Below are positions 11,850 through 23,716 of a DNA stretch of 64,000 bases, in pieces. The stretch is from Cololabis saira (Eukaryota; Chordata; Actinopteri; Beloniformes; Belonidae). The stretch spans positions 13,850,690 through 13,914,689 of the forward strand of contig NC_084601.1 in the NCBI RefSeq assembly GCF_033807715.1, read 5' to 3'. How positions within the stretch are numbered: position 1 is the first letter of the stretch; the number at the start of each line of letters is the position of its first letter. The notes under the pieces were generated by a model that saw only the letters and a list, made by a program, of their open reading frames with translations, did no database searches and had not been told where the DNA came from. The translations under genes and the position numbers were made by a program.

Positions 11850-13215
11850 AGAAGGAGAGAATCATGAATCAGGTGTAGGTCTTTAGGTGATTTACGTGCA
11901 AATCTACTCACAGATTGATAAACGAGGCTCCCAGAACTTCACTTCAAGTCAGCTTTCCGAGTCCTTCAAACTTTGGCATCCAGGAACGATGCATTTTCAT
12001 GATAAAGAGACAGTAGTAGCTATCTAACAGACAGATACACGGGAAGAGGCTAAACTTGTCTAGATTGTACTGATGCCATGTAGCATGTAACTTTAATATA
12101 ACCATATAGGTATATATTTAATAGTCAGGTCTGGCAATGAAGACTTTAAATACTTTCTTACTGATAAAACACCTTCGGGATTTGGCGTATATAGGCTTCA
12201 ATCAAATGAATCCCTGTTTATTAGGCATAGGTAAAGCCATGGGGGGTGAACATGATATCCAATCAGAGGCCACGGGAAGAAGCTGGAGAGAAAGTGTGAT
12301 TTTAAGAGCATGACAGGTGAGAGACATCAGTAGGCCTGTGAGGGTTGAGCACATCAGACCTATGAATGAGATCATTTAACTGGAGTCAGTCAACCATATA
12401 ACGAGGTGAGGATGAGCTCCAAATCCTTGAACCAGCTCCACTTTATTAATAGAGCACATTTTGTCACTGTTTGTGAAACTGCTAAGACACTATGTTCCAG
12501 AAGCAACCGAGAAGCCTTTGAACAGCGATTCTTTTGTGTGTGTGTGCCTTTGAAGGGGAAACTCAGTATAGTCAGGGACAGGTTCACTCTGTTCATCAAC
12601 AAAGAGAAGAGAGCAAAACAGAGTGATGGTGTACAAAGTATAAAGCTAAAGACGCCATTGTTGCATTTTTATTTTCTTTGATCATCTCCTTCACTATTTA
12701 GGTCACAAACTTTTTAGTCAATGAGATAAGTTGTGGAGATGGATCTAATGACACAAAGCACTGGCAGTGTCATGGGAACTGTGGGAGTGGTGTAAATACA
12801 TTTGTGTTTCTTTTGTTGCTCTGTATCCACTGTAAGTACTGTCCTGCACTTGGCAGAGGCCGTCGACACGTATTCAGCTCTGGGAAAACAGCAGCCCCAG
12901 GAAGTTATTACGCCATGTGTGCGTCCCTCTGGCCTCCCGATCTGTAATCTTGAGTATGTCATCTTACAGCAGAGCTGCTTATTTTTAGTTTGCGTTTCCA
13001 AGTTGCCTTATTACTTTCATACTTGCAGCGCACCTGCTAATACGGAAAGCTAAAACTGCTGCGAGAATTTCGGAGGAACGCTGTTGTTTTAACAACTCTC
13101 TGCAGCATCAGTTCGAAACTCAGCCTTTGATGCTTTACGGTACGCTTGAGGGAATCAGCTATGTGTCTGTTGACACAGTCTCCTCCCCGTCCCTCCTTCT
13201 CTCTCAAAAACACAT
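11850..13215. other. Non-coding stretch, nothing recognised
   Basis: The open frames are short and lack recognisable motifs. There is no sign of RNA genes or transposon ends. Confidence 0.4.
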
Positions 13216-13216
13216 A

Positions 13217-13396
<180 letters not shown>

Positions 13397-13399
13397 TGT

Positions 13400-16300
13400 T
13401 ATAGTTGACTTTGGACTGACGTCTTTTGGGAAGAGAGGGAGTTTCCTTCCTTGGTGCACTCTTTTCTTTGTTATTCAGTGGGATCCTCCTGCGGTTAGGA
13501 TTCATTCAACAGTAAGGTGGAGAATGAAAACATCAGAGCAAACTTTTCACCCTCATGTAGGATGTGCACATTCACGTGTTGGGCCAGAGAAATCTTCACT
13601 GAAAAACAAAAAAACAAAGAAAAGATCAGGTGTGGCAATAATATCAGGTGGCCAATACCAAGGACCCCCATGATTCTGTGGATGATGCCACGGTCCCTCT
13701 TTTAAAATACTTATAAAAGCATCTTGAGAGTACAAAGACTTGGCAAACAAACGTTTATCTTGATGCAGGGTTATTGAAATTGATTTTTTTCTTTGTTGAA
13801 ACATTCAGGCCCCAGGCAGTCAGGGGGTGGCGGTGGTTCCCCGTCACAGAAGCAGGTTTCATATACAAATGACTGCAAGAATAATGTTGAAAACAGACAC
13901 CTGCTGAAGTTTAGATCAGTTTACTGCAGGACGGAGAGGTGTGTCACGGGCCAGTGATGATTACTTTGTGGAGCAGTGTGGCAATCACTTCCCAGAATCA
14001 AATGTCAACAAAACAACTATGCCCATGGGTTTAAAAAAAAAAAAAAAAAATTCCCATCAGCTGTCCCAACTAGGCCACATCTGTTGAGAACGTGGACTGA
14101 ATCACTTTGGTACAGATGTGAGCAACAACCTTAACGTTGGCCTGGACAAAGGAAGGAACTCACAGAAACTGAATCGATATTTCTAATTTACACACTCATT
14201 TCACAAATCTATTATTGAGTATATTCTAATCTTTTACCTCTCAGTATACAATAAAAGTTGCCTTTCAGTACTGTGAAAAAAAAACCAGAGCGACAACTGG
14301 CACTCTGCAGCTCTGGAGCAGATGTATATTTTAGAAGGCCACTGTTGAACATCCTCCTTCTGAAGAATTTGCTTTGCGTGTCTTCTCCCATTATGTCTCA
14401 TGCTTTTATTTTATTTTAACAAACATTTATATTTGCTTCTTGGCCTGCATGTTGAGCTGCTTGTACTGTCTTGTGTCCTTGTCTCAACACGCTGCTGTAA
14501 CCCAAAGTTTCCCAGGGGGGGATGATAAAGTTCCGAATTAAACTGATCTGATGGTCAAAAAATGTGTATGTCTGTCTCACGTTACGTTTGCCTCACACAA
14601 AGACCCACTACATTTTTTAAAACAAAAAACAAGGGATTGAAGGAGAGGTTACAAGCTTTTGCACATGGCAGTGTTTCCAGTTTCTAAATGTGAGGATTTG
14701 TTAGTTAGTCATTTTCTGTAAATGGATTATACTCTGATTTAGGACTGAAAGATCTAAAGAGATGTATTACTATTTCTTCTGGTTCTGAACACTAAACTGG
14801 GGGGATGGTTACTTTTTATAAACTAAACATTGACATGTTATGTAAGACATTAACAGAGTATCAAACATTTGCGATCTAAACTTTTAGTATAAATAATTTA
14901 CAAATACATAAATAGGGAAGTTCAAATGTCTAGTTAATGTTTTTCTGATATATTAACCTTTAACCTTTCATCTCCTGTGTCATCTGAGTACAGATTATTT
15001 AAGTAAACGTCCTTCTGGTGGACTGGTTAACAGCGCCCTCTAGCGGAGGGATCGTGGAACAAGAGGTAAGTAATATTTTGGCGGAAGAATATCTACCGTT
15101 TTCCGTGTCTGTGACCTTTCTAAAGTTTCACGGTACAGAGAGGTTTAAGACAAACAGAATCAGACAGGAATGAAGGTTCATTTTAAACCTTTGATGGTGC
15201 TGTGATCATGAGAGATTTCGAGCACTCTGATCTAAATTATCTTTGGTCGTTCACATATCTGCACATCACGGTTTTTCAAAGTTTAAGGTACATTTTCCCA
15301 TTAGGAGAGCTGAATCAGGCCAGCATGTACTATGCTTAGTAAGTCGTGGATCAGTAAGAGCCGAGAGGGACATGGGCAGGCCGATGCTTCAACCTACAAC
15401 CTCCGTCCAGGGGATAGAGCGTGAGATCCAATTTCACTGTTGCAGGAGAAAAAAAGGGGCCACCAACTCTGCACTGGGACTCTCGCTTACAACTCAAATG
15501 TGCTTGCATTTGTGCATCTTTGCCTCAATGTGTGCGTGCAGTGTGTGTGTGTGGTCCCAACTGTGAAGTATTTAATAGTTTATAAGAACCTTGTTTACTT
15601 GGCAAGGCTGCTGCCCACACAGCAGATGCAGCACAAATGCTGAGAGATACGACTTTGGAAAAACAAGAAATAGATCTAGAGCATGCTGTATATTTAACAG
15701 TGTCAATACAAAGACTAACATAACCCACGCTCACTGTTTGAAACAATTTTGAGAATGTTTCTGTTGTTTTTAAACTGAGTGAGAAATGTTGGAGAGGCTT
15801 CCTGAAAGAGGCACGTCTCCTTCCTAAAATACACATTTTCCCAGTATGTATCTTCCTGATTTAAAGAGGATGTTGTGGGAAAAAAAAAAGAAAAACACAC
15901 TTTTTGTGTGCTTGAGAGCATATAATAATAAAAAAATGCAAAATAAATAAATAAAATGACAATGCTGACACTGTGAGCTGTTCAGACCTGCATCACAAAC
16001 ATAATTATCCACATTATCCTCTGCATCTTTATCTCCACACTTAAGTTCAAGTCACGCTGCATTCGCTGCACCACCGAAGTGGAAAGCTGAAGCTGTTTCC
16101 TTTGCTTTGTTGTTTTGTCTTGTCTGTGCATCTCATAACTGTGTGTGACCACGCTTGGCACGGATTACTACACCTAACCTGGCAAAATAAACATCCTGAT
16201 CACTCCAAAAATGTTCTTATTTATTATGTTGTGGCCTGTACTTTCACTGGAGTAGAAATAACTACATGGATGCAGTGAATGTCTTTATCAACACTGTTAC

Positions 16301-17757
16301 ACACCATGCAAGTTTAACATATAACAGAGTAGAATACTGAAGACTGTTATGATCAATTATTTGATGGGCAGCAGTCCATCAATGCATAAAATGTGTGCCA
16401 TCTTGGTGATCTTCTCCACACACGTCAAGCCTTCCCATCGATGGCAGCACGCGCTCCGTCATCGCAAACTTCACATTTACACCACAACGCTGAGGTTATC
16501 TCCCGATCAAACTGGGTTGACTGCAAATATGGTAATTGCAGAAGGTTTTGTGTCCTCCTCTTAGCTGGTCTTTAGCTAAATAAGCTTCCTGAAAGAGTCT
16601 CCTCGGAGCAGATGACTCATTTTCATTCGTTGTCGTACGTGCAGACGATGGTCTATACACACACTTTTACAAACGGCTCGTTCAGTTTATCTATTTAATA
16701 ATTTTTTCCACTTCCTTTCACTGTCACATGAAAACGTTTTTCTCATTGACTTTAGAGAAGTATGTCTTGAGTTGAGGTTGCAAGAAAAACACGAAGGAAA
16801 TACAGGAAAGGTAGTTCTGATGTCTTGTAAAAGCTCCATAAAGCCAGATCGCCGGCGGTGCCATTTATGGATGAGCAGAGACGACTGGTCCTGCGGTACC
16901 ACCCTCCCCAAATGTTTATTTGTGCACACTCGTGATGACAATCCACCAACAGCTGCTTTAAATAACAAGTGACCTCAACAGAACAATTGCTTCACGCACA
17001 GATGAGCTGGATCACATCAGGACACCGGCCAAAGAGAGCAATGGGAAACAACATGAAAGAAACAATGTTTGAGGAACACAGATAAAAAAGTAAAACAAAT
17101 ATATGAAACAGATAAAAGCGTTGAATAATTCATCCTATGTGTGGAAGTTTATTCAGTTATTTTTCACCCGGTCTTGATTAATGACTTTGGCAGGAAATGA
17201 AAGAGTTATTTTATGAATACAGATGTTTTTAAGAGCTTCTTTTTGCTGAAATGAAACACTGTTATTAAAAGTTTATAGCAAACAGACAGTTGATAAGTTT
17301 CTGCTGCTGCTCATTTCTGCTGTTGATATTTCTCTCTGTGCAGCTGGAGGGGATTTTTGGGAATAATTCTCCATTAACATTTTTGGGAAAGCGGCTTCCA
17401 AGTTATTTGCACGACTTACACATTGTTTGTTGAGAGTTAAGGGTTCAGATGACAATATCTTGGCAGCGCTGACTGTGCGACAGAACGGCTGAATGTAAAC
17501 AGCAGTCCAATAAAAGAAAATGTGTGCTACAATTCACTCATTTTTAACACAAGCCTAAAAGGTTTAACTACATCCTGTGGATCCAGTTGATGACTTTAAA
17601 AGGATCCTGTTGTACAGAATTCAGGAAGCTATCGAAAGCAGAAATAGACAATAAAGGCACTAATAGAAAAGAAAATGATGCAGAAGGCTTTGAGGATGAC
17701 ACAAAGTAAAGATTTGTCAAGTATTCAAGTAGCAATACCACTTCTGACCAGTCGAGC
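13400..17757. other. Gene-free stretch
   Basis: No coding exon with recognisable homology was found. An A-rich homopolymer lies at about 14032-14050. A CTCF-like motif at 15033-15046 is listed separately. The remaining sequence is ordinary AT-rich intergenic DNA. Confidence 0.4.
15033..15046 (-). promoter_or_regulatory. Candidate CTCF-binding motif
   Basis: On the minus strand the bases read CCGCTAGAGGGCGC. This agrees with the vertebrate CTCF core (CCASYAGRKGGCRS) at 13 of 14 positions. It is a motif match only; occupancy is unknown. Confidence 0.4.
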
Positions 17758-17761
17758 TTAA

Positions 17762-18743
17762 AGAGCATATTGCAGGTTAGGGTTTTTGCAAAAATTATAC
17801 CTTATGTGAAAATGACTATGTGAGAAGTTAATGTAGGATTTAATATGTTTTACAAGACATAAGGGCACGTATTCAGAGGAAAAAGTGGCTGATTTTAGCC
17901 AAGCTCCTAAAAACGCTTTTTTTTCCGAACACCGCGTCATATGACGTAGCAGCAGGGAGACGTCTCCACAGCTCTGCCCCATCTGACTGCGCAGACCCCG
18001 TACACACGTAGCCGGGTATCTGCTAAACCGAAGATATTTTCCTACGTTTGGACCTGTCATCCACATGAAAACACAAATAAACGAATGTTTAAAAAAACTC
18101 CGGGCAAAGTGAAGATTTTTGAAAACTCCGTTTATGTAGATGCGTGTAGACGGAGACAGAGAGTTTTGCGTTTTTGAACGTCACATTATGCTCCAAAACA
18201 ACAACAAATCTGCTCTGATTCTGATGTCTAACGTGCGACCTTTGTTTACTACAGAACTACAGATGATCCACCATCTGTTCTCCAAGCTGTTTATTACTGT
18301 AAATAAATGGTCTCTGCTCTTGACCACCGTTTACTGCGTTACACCGACGCAGAGCCTACGCCGTAGGGTCTGCGTTGGTGTAACGCATCAGCCTTTTAAA
18401 AAGCGAGTTTCAGCTGTCAATCAAAAGAACGTGGGGGGCCTAACGGGTTCGTAATTATAAGGCTGTGGCCTGTCATATTGGTGTGAATACACATCCACAA
18501 CCTCTTCAGTGTCACAACTAACATTAAGATCCACTATTTTTCCTATTGTTGAAATTCACCGCACTCCCTGACGCTACGTCACTTCCGGTTCAGCTTTTTC
18601 AGATGCGGAAGTAAAATACTCTCACAAAAACAACTCTGGAGGTCACTGTAGTATATATTTATGCGTATTTCAATGAAAATTCAGTTCCTACATTATTTTC
18701 CTACACATTGATTCACAGGGGTCTCCAACCTGCAATATGCTCT
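17762..18743. mobile_element. Non-autonomous DNA transposon with TTAA target duplication (piggyBac- or Kolobok-type)
   Basis: The termini are perfect 15-bp inverted repeats, AGAGCATATTGCAGG on the left and CCTGCAATATGCTCT on the right. TTAA lies immediately outside both (17758-17761 and 18744-18747). A TTAA duplication is characteristic of the piggyBac and Kolobok superfamilies. The 982-bp interior encodes no transposase. It includes a palindromic CGTCATATGACG (17935-17946), a TACGTCACTTCCGG block (18575-18588) and a nested palindromic Harbinger-like core (18335-18387). Confidence 0.8.
18335..18387. repeat. Palindromic Harbinger-like core, copy B
   Basis: TGCGTTACACC at the left end is mirrored by GGTGTAACGCA at the right end, with the CTACGCCGTAG block in the middle. 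It matches the inner parts of copies A, C and D. It lacks the outer AGCCTGA ends and lies inside the TTAA element. Confidence 0.55.
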
Positions 18744-18747
18744 TTAA

Positions 18748-20824
18748 ACATATGCTGTGTTGAGAAATGAACAATAGCACACTAATGAGTGAGGACGATC
18801 TTGCAATCGCATTTTCTCCCCCTCAGACGTGCACTTCTTCGTGTCTAACTCCATGGGCTGACTCATTAACCTTCTTGTGACTTTCTGCCCTCATGTGGTC
18901 AGAGGGGGTTTTGGTACATAGAGTGGCTTTAACGTTGCAGATTCTGCCCCCTCCGTTACCCACACTGCATCTCAATGGTCAGACCTAATACGCACCACTT
19001 GCTGGGTAAAGGCTTCCTCAGGCTGTGAGACATCATGACACTTTCTGTGGCTCTCACTGTTACCATAAAACACTTTCTAGACTTGGCCCTGTAAAAAGTA
19101 AATCTGGCAAAACTGCTTTTCAAGATTGTCTCACTGGTAAAGTTTTACAATATAACAACTTGTAAACCAATCAAAGTATTCCTCTATTGATTTTCTTCTG
19201 GTTTTCGATCCTCCTCCGCTCACTGGACCGCATAAATGACGGAGAGCCTGAGTGCCGTGATCGATCACGAGAGAACATGTTGAAAGCGCAGCAGCATTAT
19301 TAGGCTCCGCATTTGACCTTTTAACACACGTGACGGCTAACAAGCACTTGACCTACTGACTCGTGACCTCATCAGAATCAGAATCACAATTAAGTGATGA
19401 AAGATGGAGCATTGATTTCCGTCGTAATGGCCACATGTATACCCCCGTGTACTATTAGATGACTGTGTGCGTCTATGGGGAGCTAAAATGTTATTATCTG
19501 TGATGAACACAGACATTAACAGAACATAGATAGCTTGCAACCACATTACTTTTCTTTTCTTTTCTTTTTTGTTAGAGCCTGCATGCTTAGTAGATATTGT
19601 TTCCACGTCAGTGATCTTTTGAGTTCCATTTTTGTGACAATAATATGAAACTTTCCCACACTGGTTAAAACGCAGATGAGCTTTCTGGTCACGTTTCACA
19701 GTCACGCTGTGGGAAACAAGCTGCCATGCCGCTCTTTTGATTATTGGTTGCACACGTTCTCTATGATTAACATTACATGGTTGTGAGATGCAATGCGCTG
19801 TGATCTTAACACAAACTTGTTCTGTTGTTGCCATATTTACTGTTAACACTCCAGGAAGTTCTTCACAGCCTGACTTATTAGGCGTTCCCCTGGTGGATTT
19901 ATCCGGTAATGCGGGTCTCACTCAGACAAGAACAATTAAAAAGAGGATGTGATTATAAAGCGTGTGTATTTCTGGCCTGAGGGTTAGTCACTAGGATACT
20001 GCACAGCGGAGTCACACAAACCGCAACAAAATGACTGATGGAGGCAAAGCTCGAGCAGCAATGTTGGCATCCTTTGAGGTAAAATTACAGACTCCTCTTT
20101 TTCAGAAGAGTTTGATTGTTTTCTCATCATTTCCAGTTTGACAAGAGCCAGATGGCAGTTTCTCTTCCTCGGACCAAAAAGATCCAATGTAAAAGTCGTT
20201 CAAATGTTTTAGTAATGAAAGACTGAGACTCGCCTACACAAAGGCTTAAGAAAGAGGGGGAGAAAAACAAGATTAAGAGCTTTGTTGTCAAATGTTTGCC
20301 TAAACTGGTAAACATTCAATATAAATCACCAATCATCCTTTGCATTTTAGTTTGCTAATTAACAAATAGCACAGTTTAAACCGCCTACTGGTTATACTGA
20401 CAGGTTGGCATGTTTTTCATTGGTAATCAATACTTTACATTATACATTATTCTGGAAATAGCTTGGTGTGGATTACAACCAGTTGCTAAACTTCATCATT
20501 GTGTTTTTCCCTGTTTTATTATGAAGAAAAATCCTCCTTCTATCATAACTGACTGTACAGCAACATTTACACAAGACTCTTTAAAAGACTAAAAACAGCC
20601 CGGTAGCCTGAAACAACTTGGACTCAGCAAGTGACTAAAGTATCTAAAATCCTTTACTCAGCGACTTCAGTGTGTGAGCGTCTTCGCCTGTACTGCAGTA
20701 TAAACACACTGCTACAGCTAGAACCTTTTCTGCACATTAAACAAAAACCTTTCATAGATGTGACAGCAAGAGTCGGAGAGTGCATGGCGTTACTACCGTG
20801 GGCTTCCTTCCTCTTTTTTAGACT
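18748..20824. other. Gene-free stretch
   Basis: The 194-codon minus-strand frame at 19337-19921 has no recognisable domain or conserved pattern and is probably chance. Nothing else was recognised. Confidence 0.4.
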
Positions 20825-20832
20825 CACGCGTG

Positions 20833-21560
20833 CAGGGGCGAAAATCCCGTTTCATAGTATACAACAGTAACATTTTAGAGAATAAATCCAGGGGGGGACA
20901 AGGAATAAAAGTTTTAGCCTTCCTTTAATACAGCATTTTGACATTTTCAACTCTATCTCGCAAACAGGCAGAAGACCTTTCTTAGAGTAATACAAAACAA
21001 TGGTATTAGGTGGAAGGTGGCAATAATACAGCACATCTGACATAATACACGGCAAAAACCCAAAATCTTAACAAGAATATTTGTCTTATTTCTAGTTAAA
21101 ATGTCTCATTTTTAGTTAAAAAATCTCATTACACTTAAAACAAGACTAATCACTGGAAAAAAACAACAATTTTCACCTGTTTCAGGTAGATTTTCACTTA
21201 AAATAAGTAGAAAAATCTGCCAGTGGAACAAGATTGTTTTGCTTATAAGATAAATCTTGTCGCACTGGCAGATTTTTCTAATTATTTTAAGTGAAAATTT
21301 ACTTGAAACAGGTGAAAATGGTCAAATAACAAGTTATTTTTCTGGTGATGACTCTTGTTTTAAGTGTAATGAGATTTTACTGTTTATTATTATTTTCGAT
21401 TTCGGTTTCGGCCACAAATTTTCATTTTGGTGCATCACTACTAAATACTACTGCATTGTTCCAAAATTATTAATTCTGTCTCAAATTATTCTAGGGGGGG
21501 ACAGCTTTACTAATGTGGGGGACTTGTCCCCCCTGTCCCCCCCGGGATTTTCGCCCCCTG
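20833..21560. mobile_element. hAT-type non-autonomous transposon with 8-bp target duplication and nested hairpin
   Basis: The left end reads CAGGGGCGAAAATCCCG and the right end CGGGATTTTCGCCCCCTG, an inverted repeat with a one-base length difference. CACGCGTG flanks both sides (20825-20832 and 21561-21568), an 8-bp duplication as made by hAT transposases. The duplication is itself palindromic, a mild caution, but its position exactly outside matching ends supports the call. The interior (about 21050-21385) is a long hairpin, listed separately. No transposase is encoded. Confidence 0.8.
21110..21375. repeat. Long inverted repeat (hairpin) nested in the hAT element
   Basis: The left arm blocks CTCATTACACTTAAAACAAG, TTTTCACCTGTTTCA, TTTTCACTTAAAATAA and AAAATCTGCCAGTG recur in reverse-complement order and orientation on the right (about 21259-21375). 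The two arms of roughly 115-120 bp are separated by a short spacer near 21230-21255. It looks like a separate palindromic MITE that inserted into the larger element. The stretch at 55160-55320 may be a distant relative. Confidence 0.65.
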
Positions 21561-21568
21561 CACGCGTG

Positions 21569-22970
21569 CATTGTTGCAGGTGCTGTTTTTGTCCTGATTT
21601 CAAGGGCATTCCCCCACCAGTCAGCCATCACTGACTACAGCAGCAACCCCTGCGTGTCCACGGCTCCGAGCCAGCACACACACGCAACACGGACAACCAG
21701 AAAGCGCTTTGCTTGCACCGTGAAAACAGGAAATGCAAACTCTGCCACACACTTCTTCATAAATATGGCAGGTGCTTAGCGGGCCGTGTCACACCATGCT
21801 CCGAGCGTAACGGGTGAAACACTTCCACTCAGCCGTGACGCCCACGCCGCCACCAGACATACAGGCACGCTAATTGGTCACTTTACACAGACAAGGGTGT
21901 GCTCTTTTCTTAGGAGAAAGTTTGTGCTTCAACCTGTCTCACCACAGAGGCATTAATTAAGTGAGTTGTGCGCGACCTTTGACTGACATCTTTGCATTTC
22001 TCTGCAGATCCTGTCAGGAGGAGGTGGAGTGTCGCGCGGAGGCTGCTGTCAGTCGTGAGGAGAAACGACAGCGGGGTTGAGTTTGAGGTTAACTGATGCA
22101 CACTGCAGCAGTGCGGAGCTTACAACTCTAATCAGGTTGAAAATCATGCCATTTCATTTTTTTAATGCTGCCGTAGAACAATTAAAAGGAAGACACTGAG
22201 AAGAGTAAGAAGAGGAGCAGGAGTGAACTGAGAGAGCGTCTCAAGAGTTTGGTACCTCCTTCCTGTGAGCTCCACAGAGGGAATTGATTACAGAACCGGT
22301 TGTTTTAGTCAGAGCACACACAAAGTAGAAATGCATCGATTGATCGCACCACCTTCTCCTCTTCCTTCTGCTTTAATCCCTCAGCTCCTCTCTCCTTTTT
22401 TCACCTGTACCCATGTCGCCACTTGTTCGCCCATTCAGATTATTTACTCTCTTCTAATTTCTCCTTTTTTAACTAACAAAACATCCTCAAACAAAGACAT
22501 AGTCGATATTAAGAGTTCAAATACATATCTAACACATCTTTCTTTCATTCTTTGGCAAAAGAAAGGTCCAACAGTTATGCAAAAAGAAAAATGTAAACAT
22601 GGCTGTGCTGCATTTTGGGACCCTACAGAGCCGATAAGAAACATCTGGACATATGTTGCAAGTTAAATTGTTATGCTGAAGCATTCGTACCACTCTAAAA
22701 AATACACATAGAGAATGATTTTTTACTAAATGTTTTACACAGAATTGTAAGCAGCAAGTGAGCAGCTGCACAATCTAGGTAAATTCTAGTGTATAGTAGT
22801 ATCTGACCAGTTTATATCCCATATTGTACCTCGTTATGTAACAGACAACTACAGGTGAAGGTTGTTATAGCAGTCACATGACCAGCTTCCAGGTATGTTC
22901 CTGTTAGCGTAATCGTTTTCACAATGACTTCGTAAATTATAGGAGTAAAACAATTTAATTAGGACTGGCA
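21569..22970. other. Gene-free stretch
   Basis: No homology to known proteins or RNA genes is visible. The 133-codon frame at 22265-22666 has no recognisable domain. Confidence 0.4.
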
Positions 22971-22971
22971 A

Positions 22972-23042
22972 CCTATCCAGGGTGCACCCCTGCAATGAGC
23001 TGGGATGGGCTCCTGCAGACCCCCGTGGACCCGGCTGGAAAA
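22972..23042 (+). repeat. Tail fragment of the tRNA-derived SINE family
   Basis: It holds CCTATCCAGGGTGCACCCC and GAGCTGGGATGGGCTCC, the blocks found in the 3' half of the SINE copy at 42182-42510. The tRNA-like head is absent. Confidence 0.5.
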
Positions 23043-23647
23043 CATCATCATAAGTCACACAAAAATGGCTCAGTTTCACAGGTCTTCACAATGAAACTTT
23101 TGAGACACAAAGGCTGTCTCCAAGCAGCCCGTGGCACCTTTTATTTCCTTCACTTATTTCTTCTGCTGGGAATTCGAAAAGATTGGCATTTCCCCAGCAC
23201 CGTGGTCATTATAAGACCCACAGTCATATATCACCAAATAATTCATACTCATATAGCAGTGGATGGCACCGCTGAAAGACATATAACAGCCCTCTGGGGA
23301 CATTACGCTTCCAGGAACCTCCTGATAGCTCCTCTTTTCATCGACTTAGCCGGCTAGAAGTTTATATCTCTTATATATTTCCACTTTGCCTCTGCCCTCG
23401 GGCAGCACAAAAGATGAGCACAAAAAGGCAGGTGAATCAATATAATGAGTAAGGTAACTTGGTGGAGCGATTATACGCGTTAAGTGAATGAACCTGTCTG
23501 GCTGTGGACCTTGCATTTGGACTCTTGCAGCTTGTTGCAGAGAGCAACAGGAAGAAAACAATAGCCGGGTGAAGCACTAAATATAGTATACAAATGAGAC
23601 CCTATTCTTGTGATTCAGTCACACACAAATAGTACACACACACTGCA

Positions 23648-23648
<1 letters not shown>

Positions 23649-23714
<66 letters not shown>

Positions 23715-23716
23715 GC
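23649..23716. repeat. (CTGT)n microsatellite
   Basis: Uninterrupted four-base repeat with about 17 copies. Confidence 0.95.

Noticed and set aside
19337..19921. 194-codon minus-strand frame
   Set aside because: No recognisable domain, no splice context, and mixed low-complexity composition; a chance open frame is more likely. A protein search finding conserved orthologues would change this.
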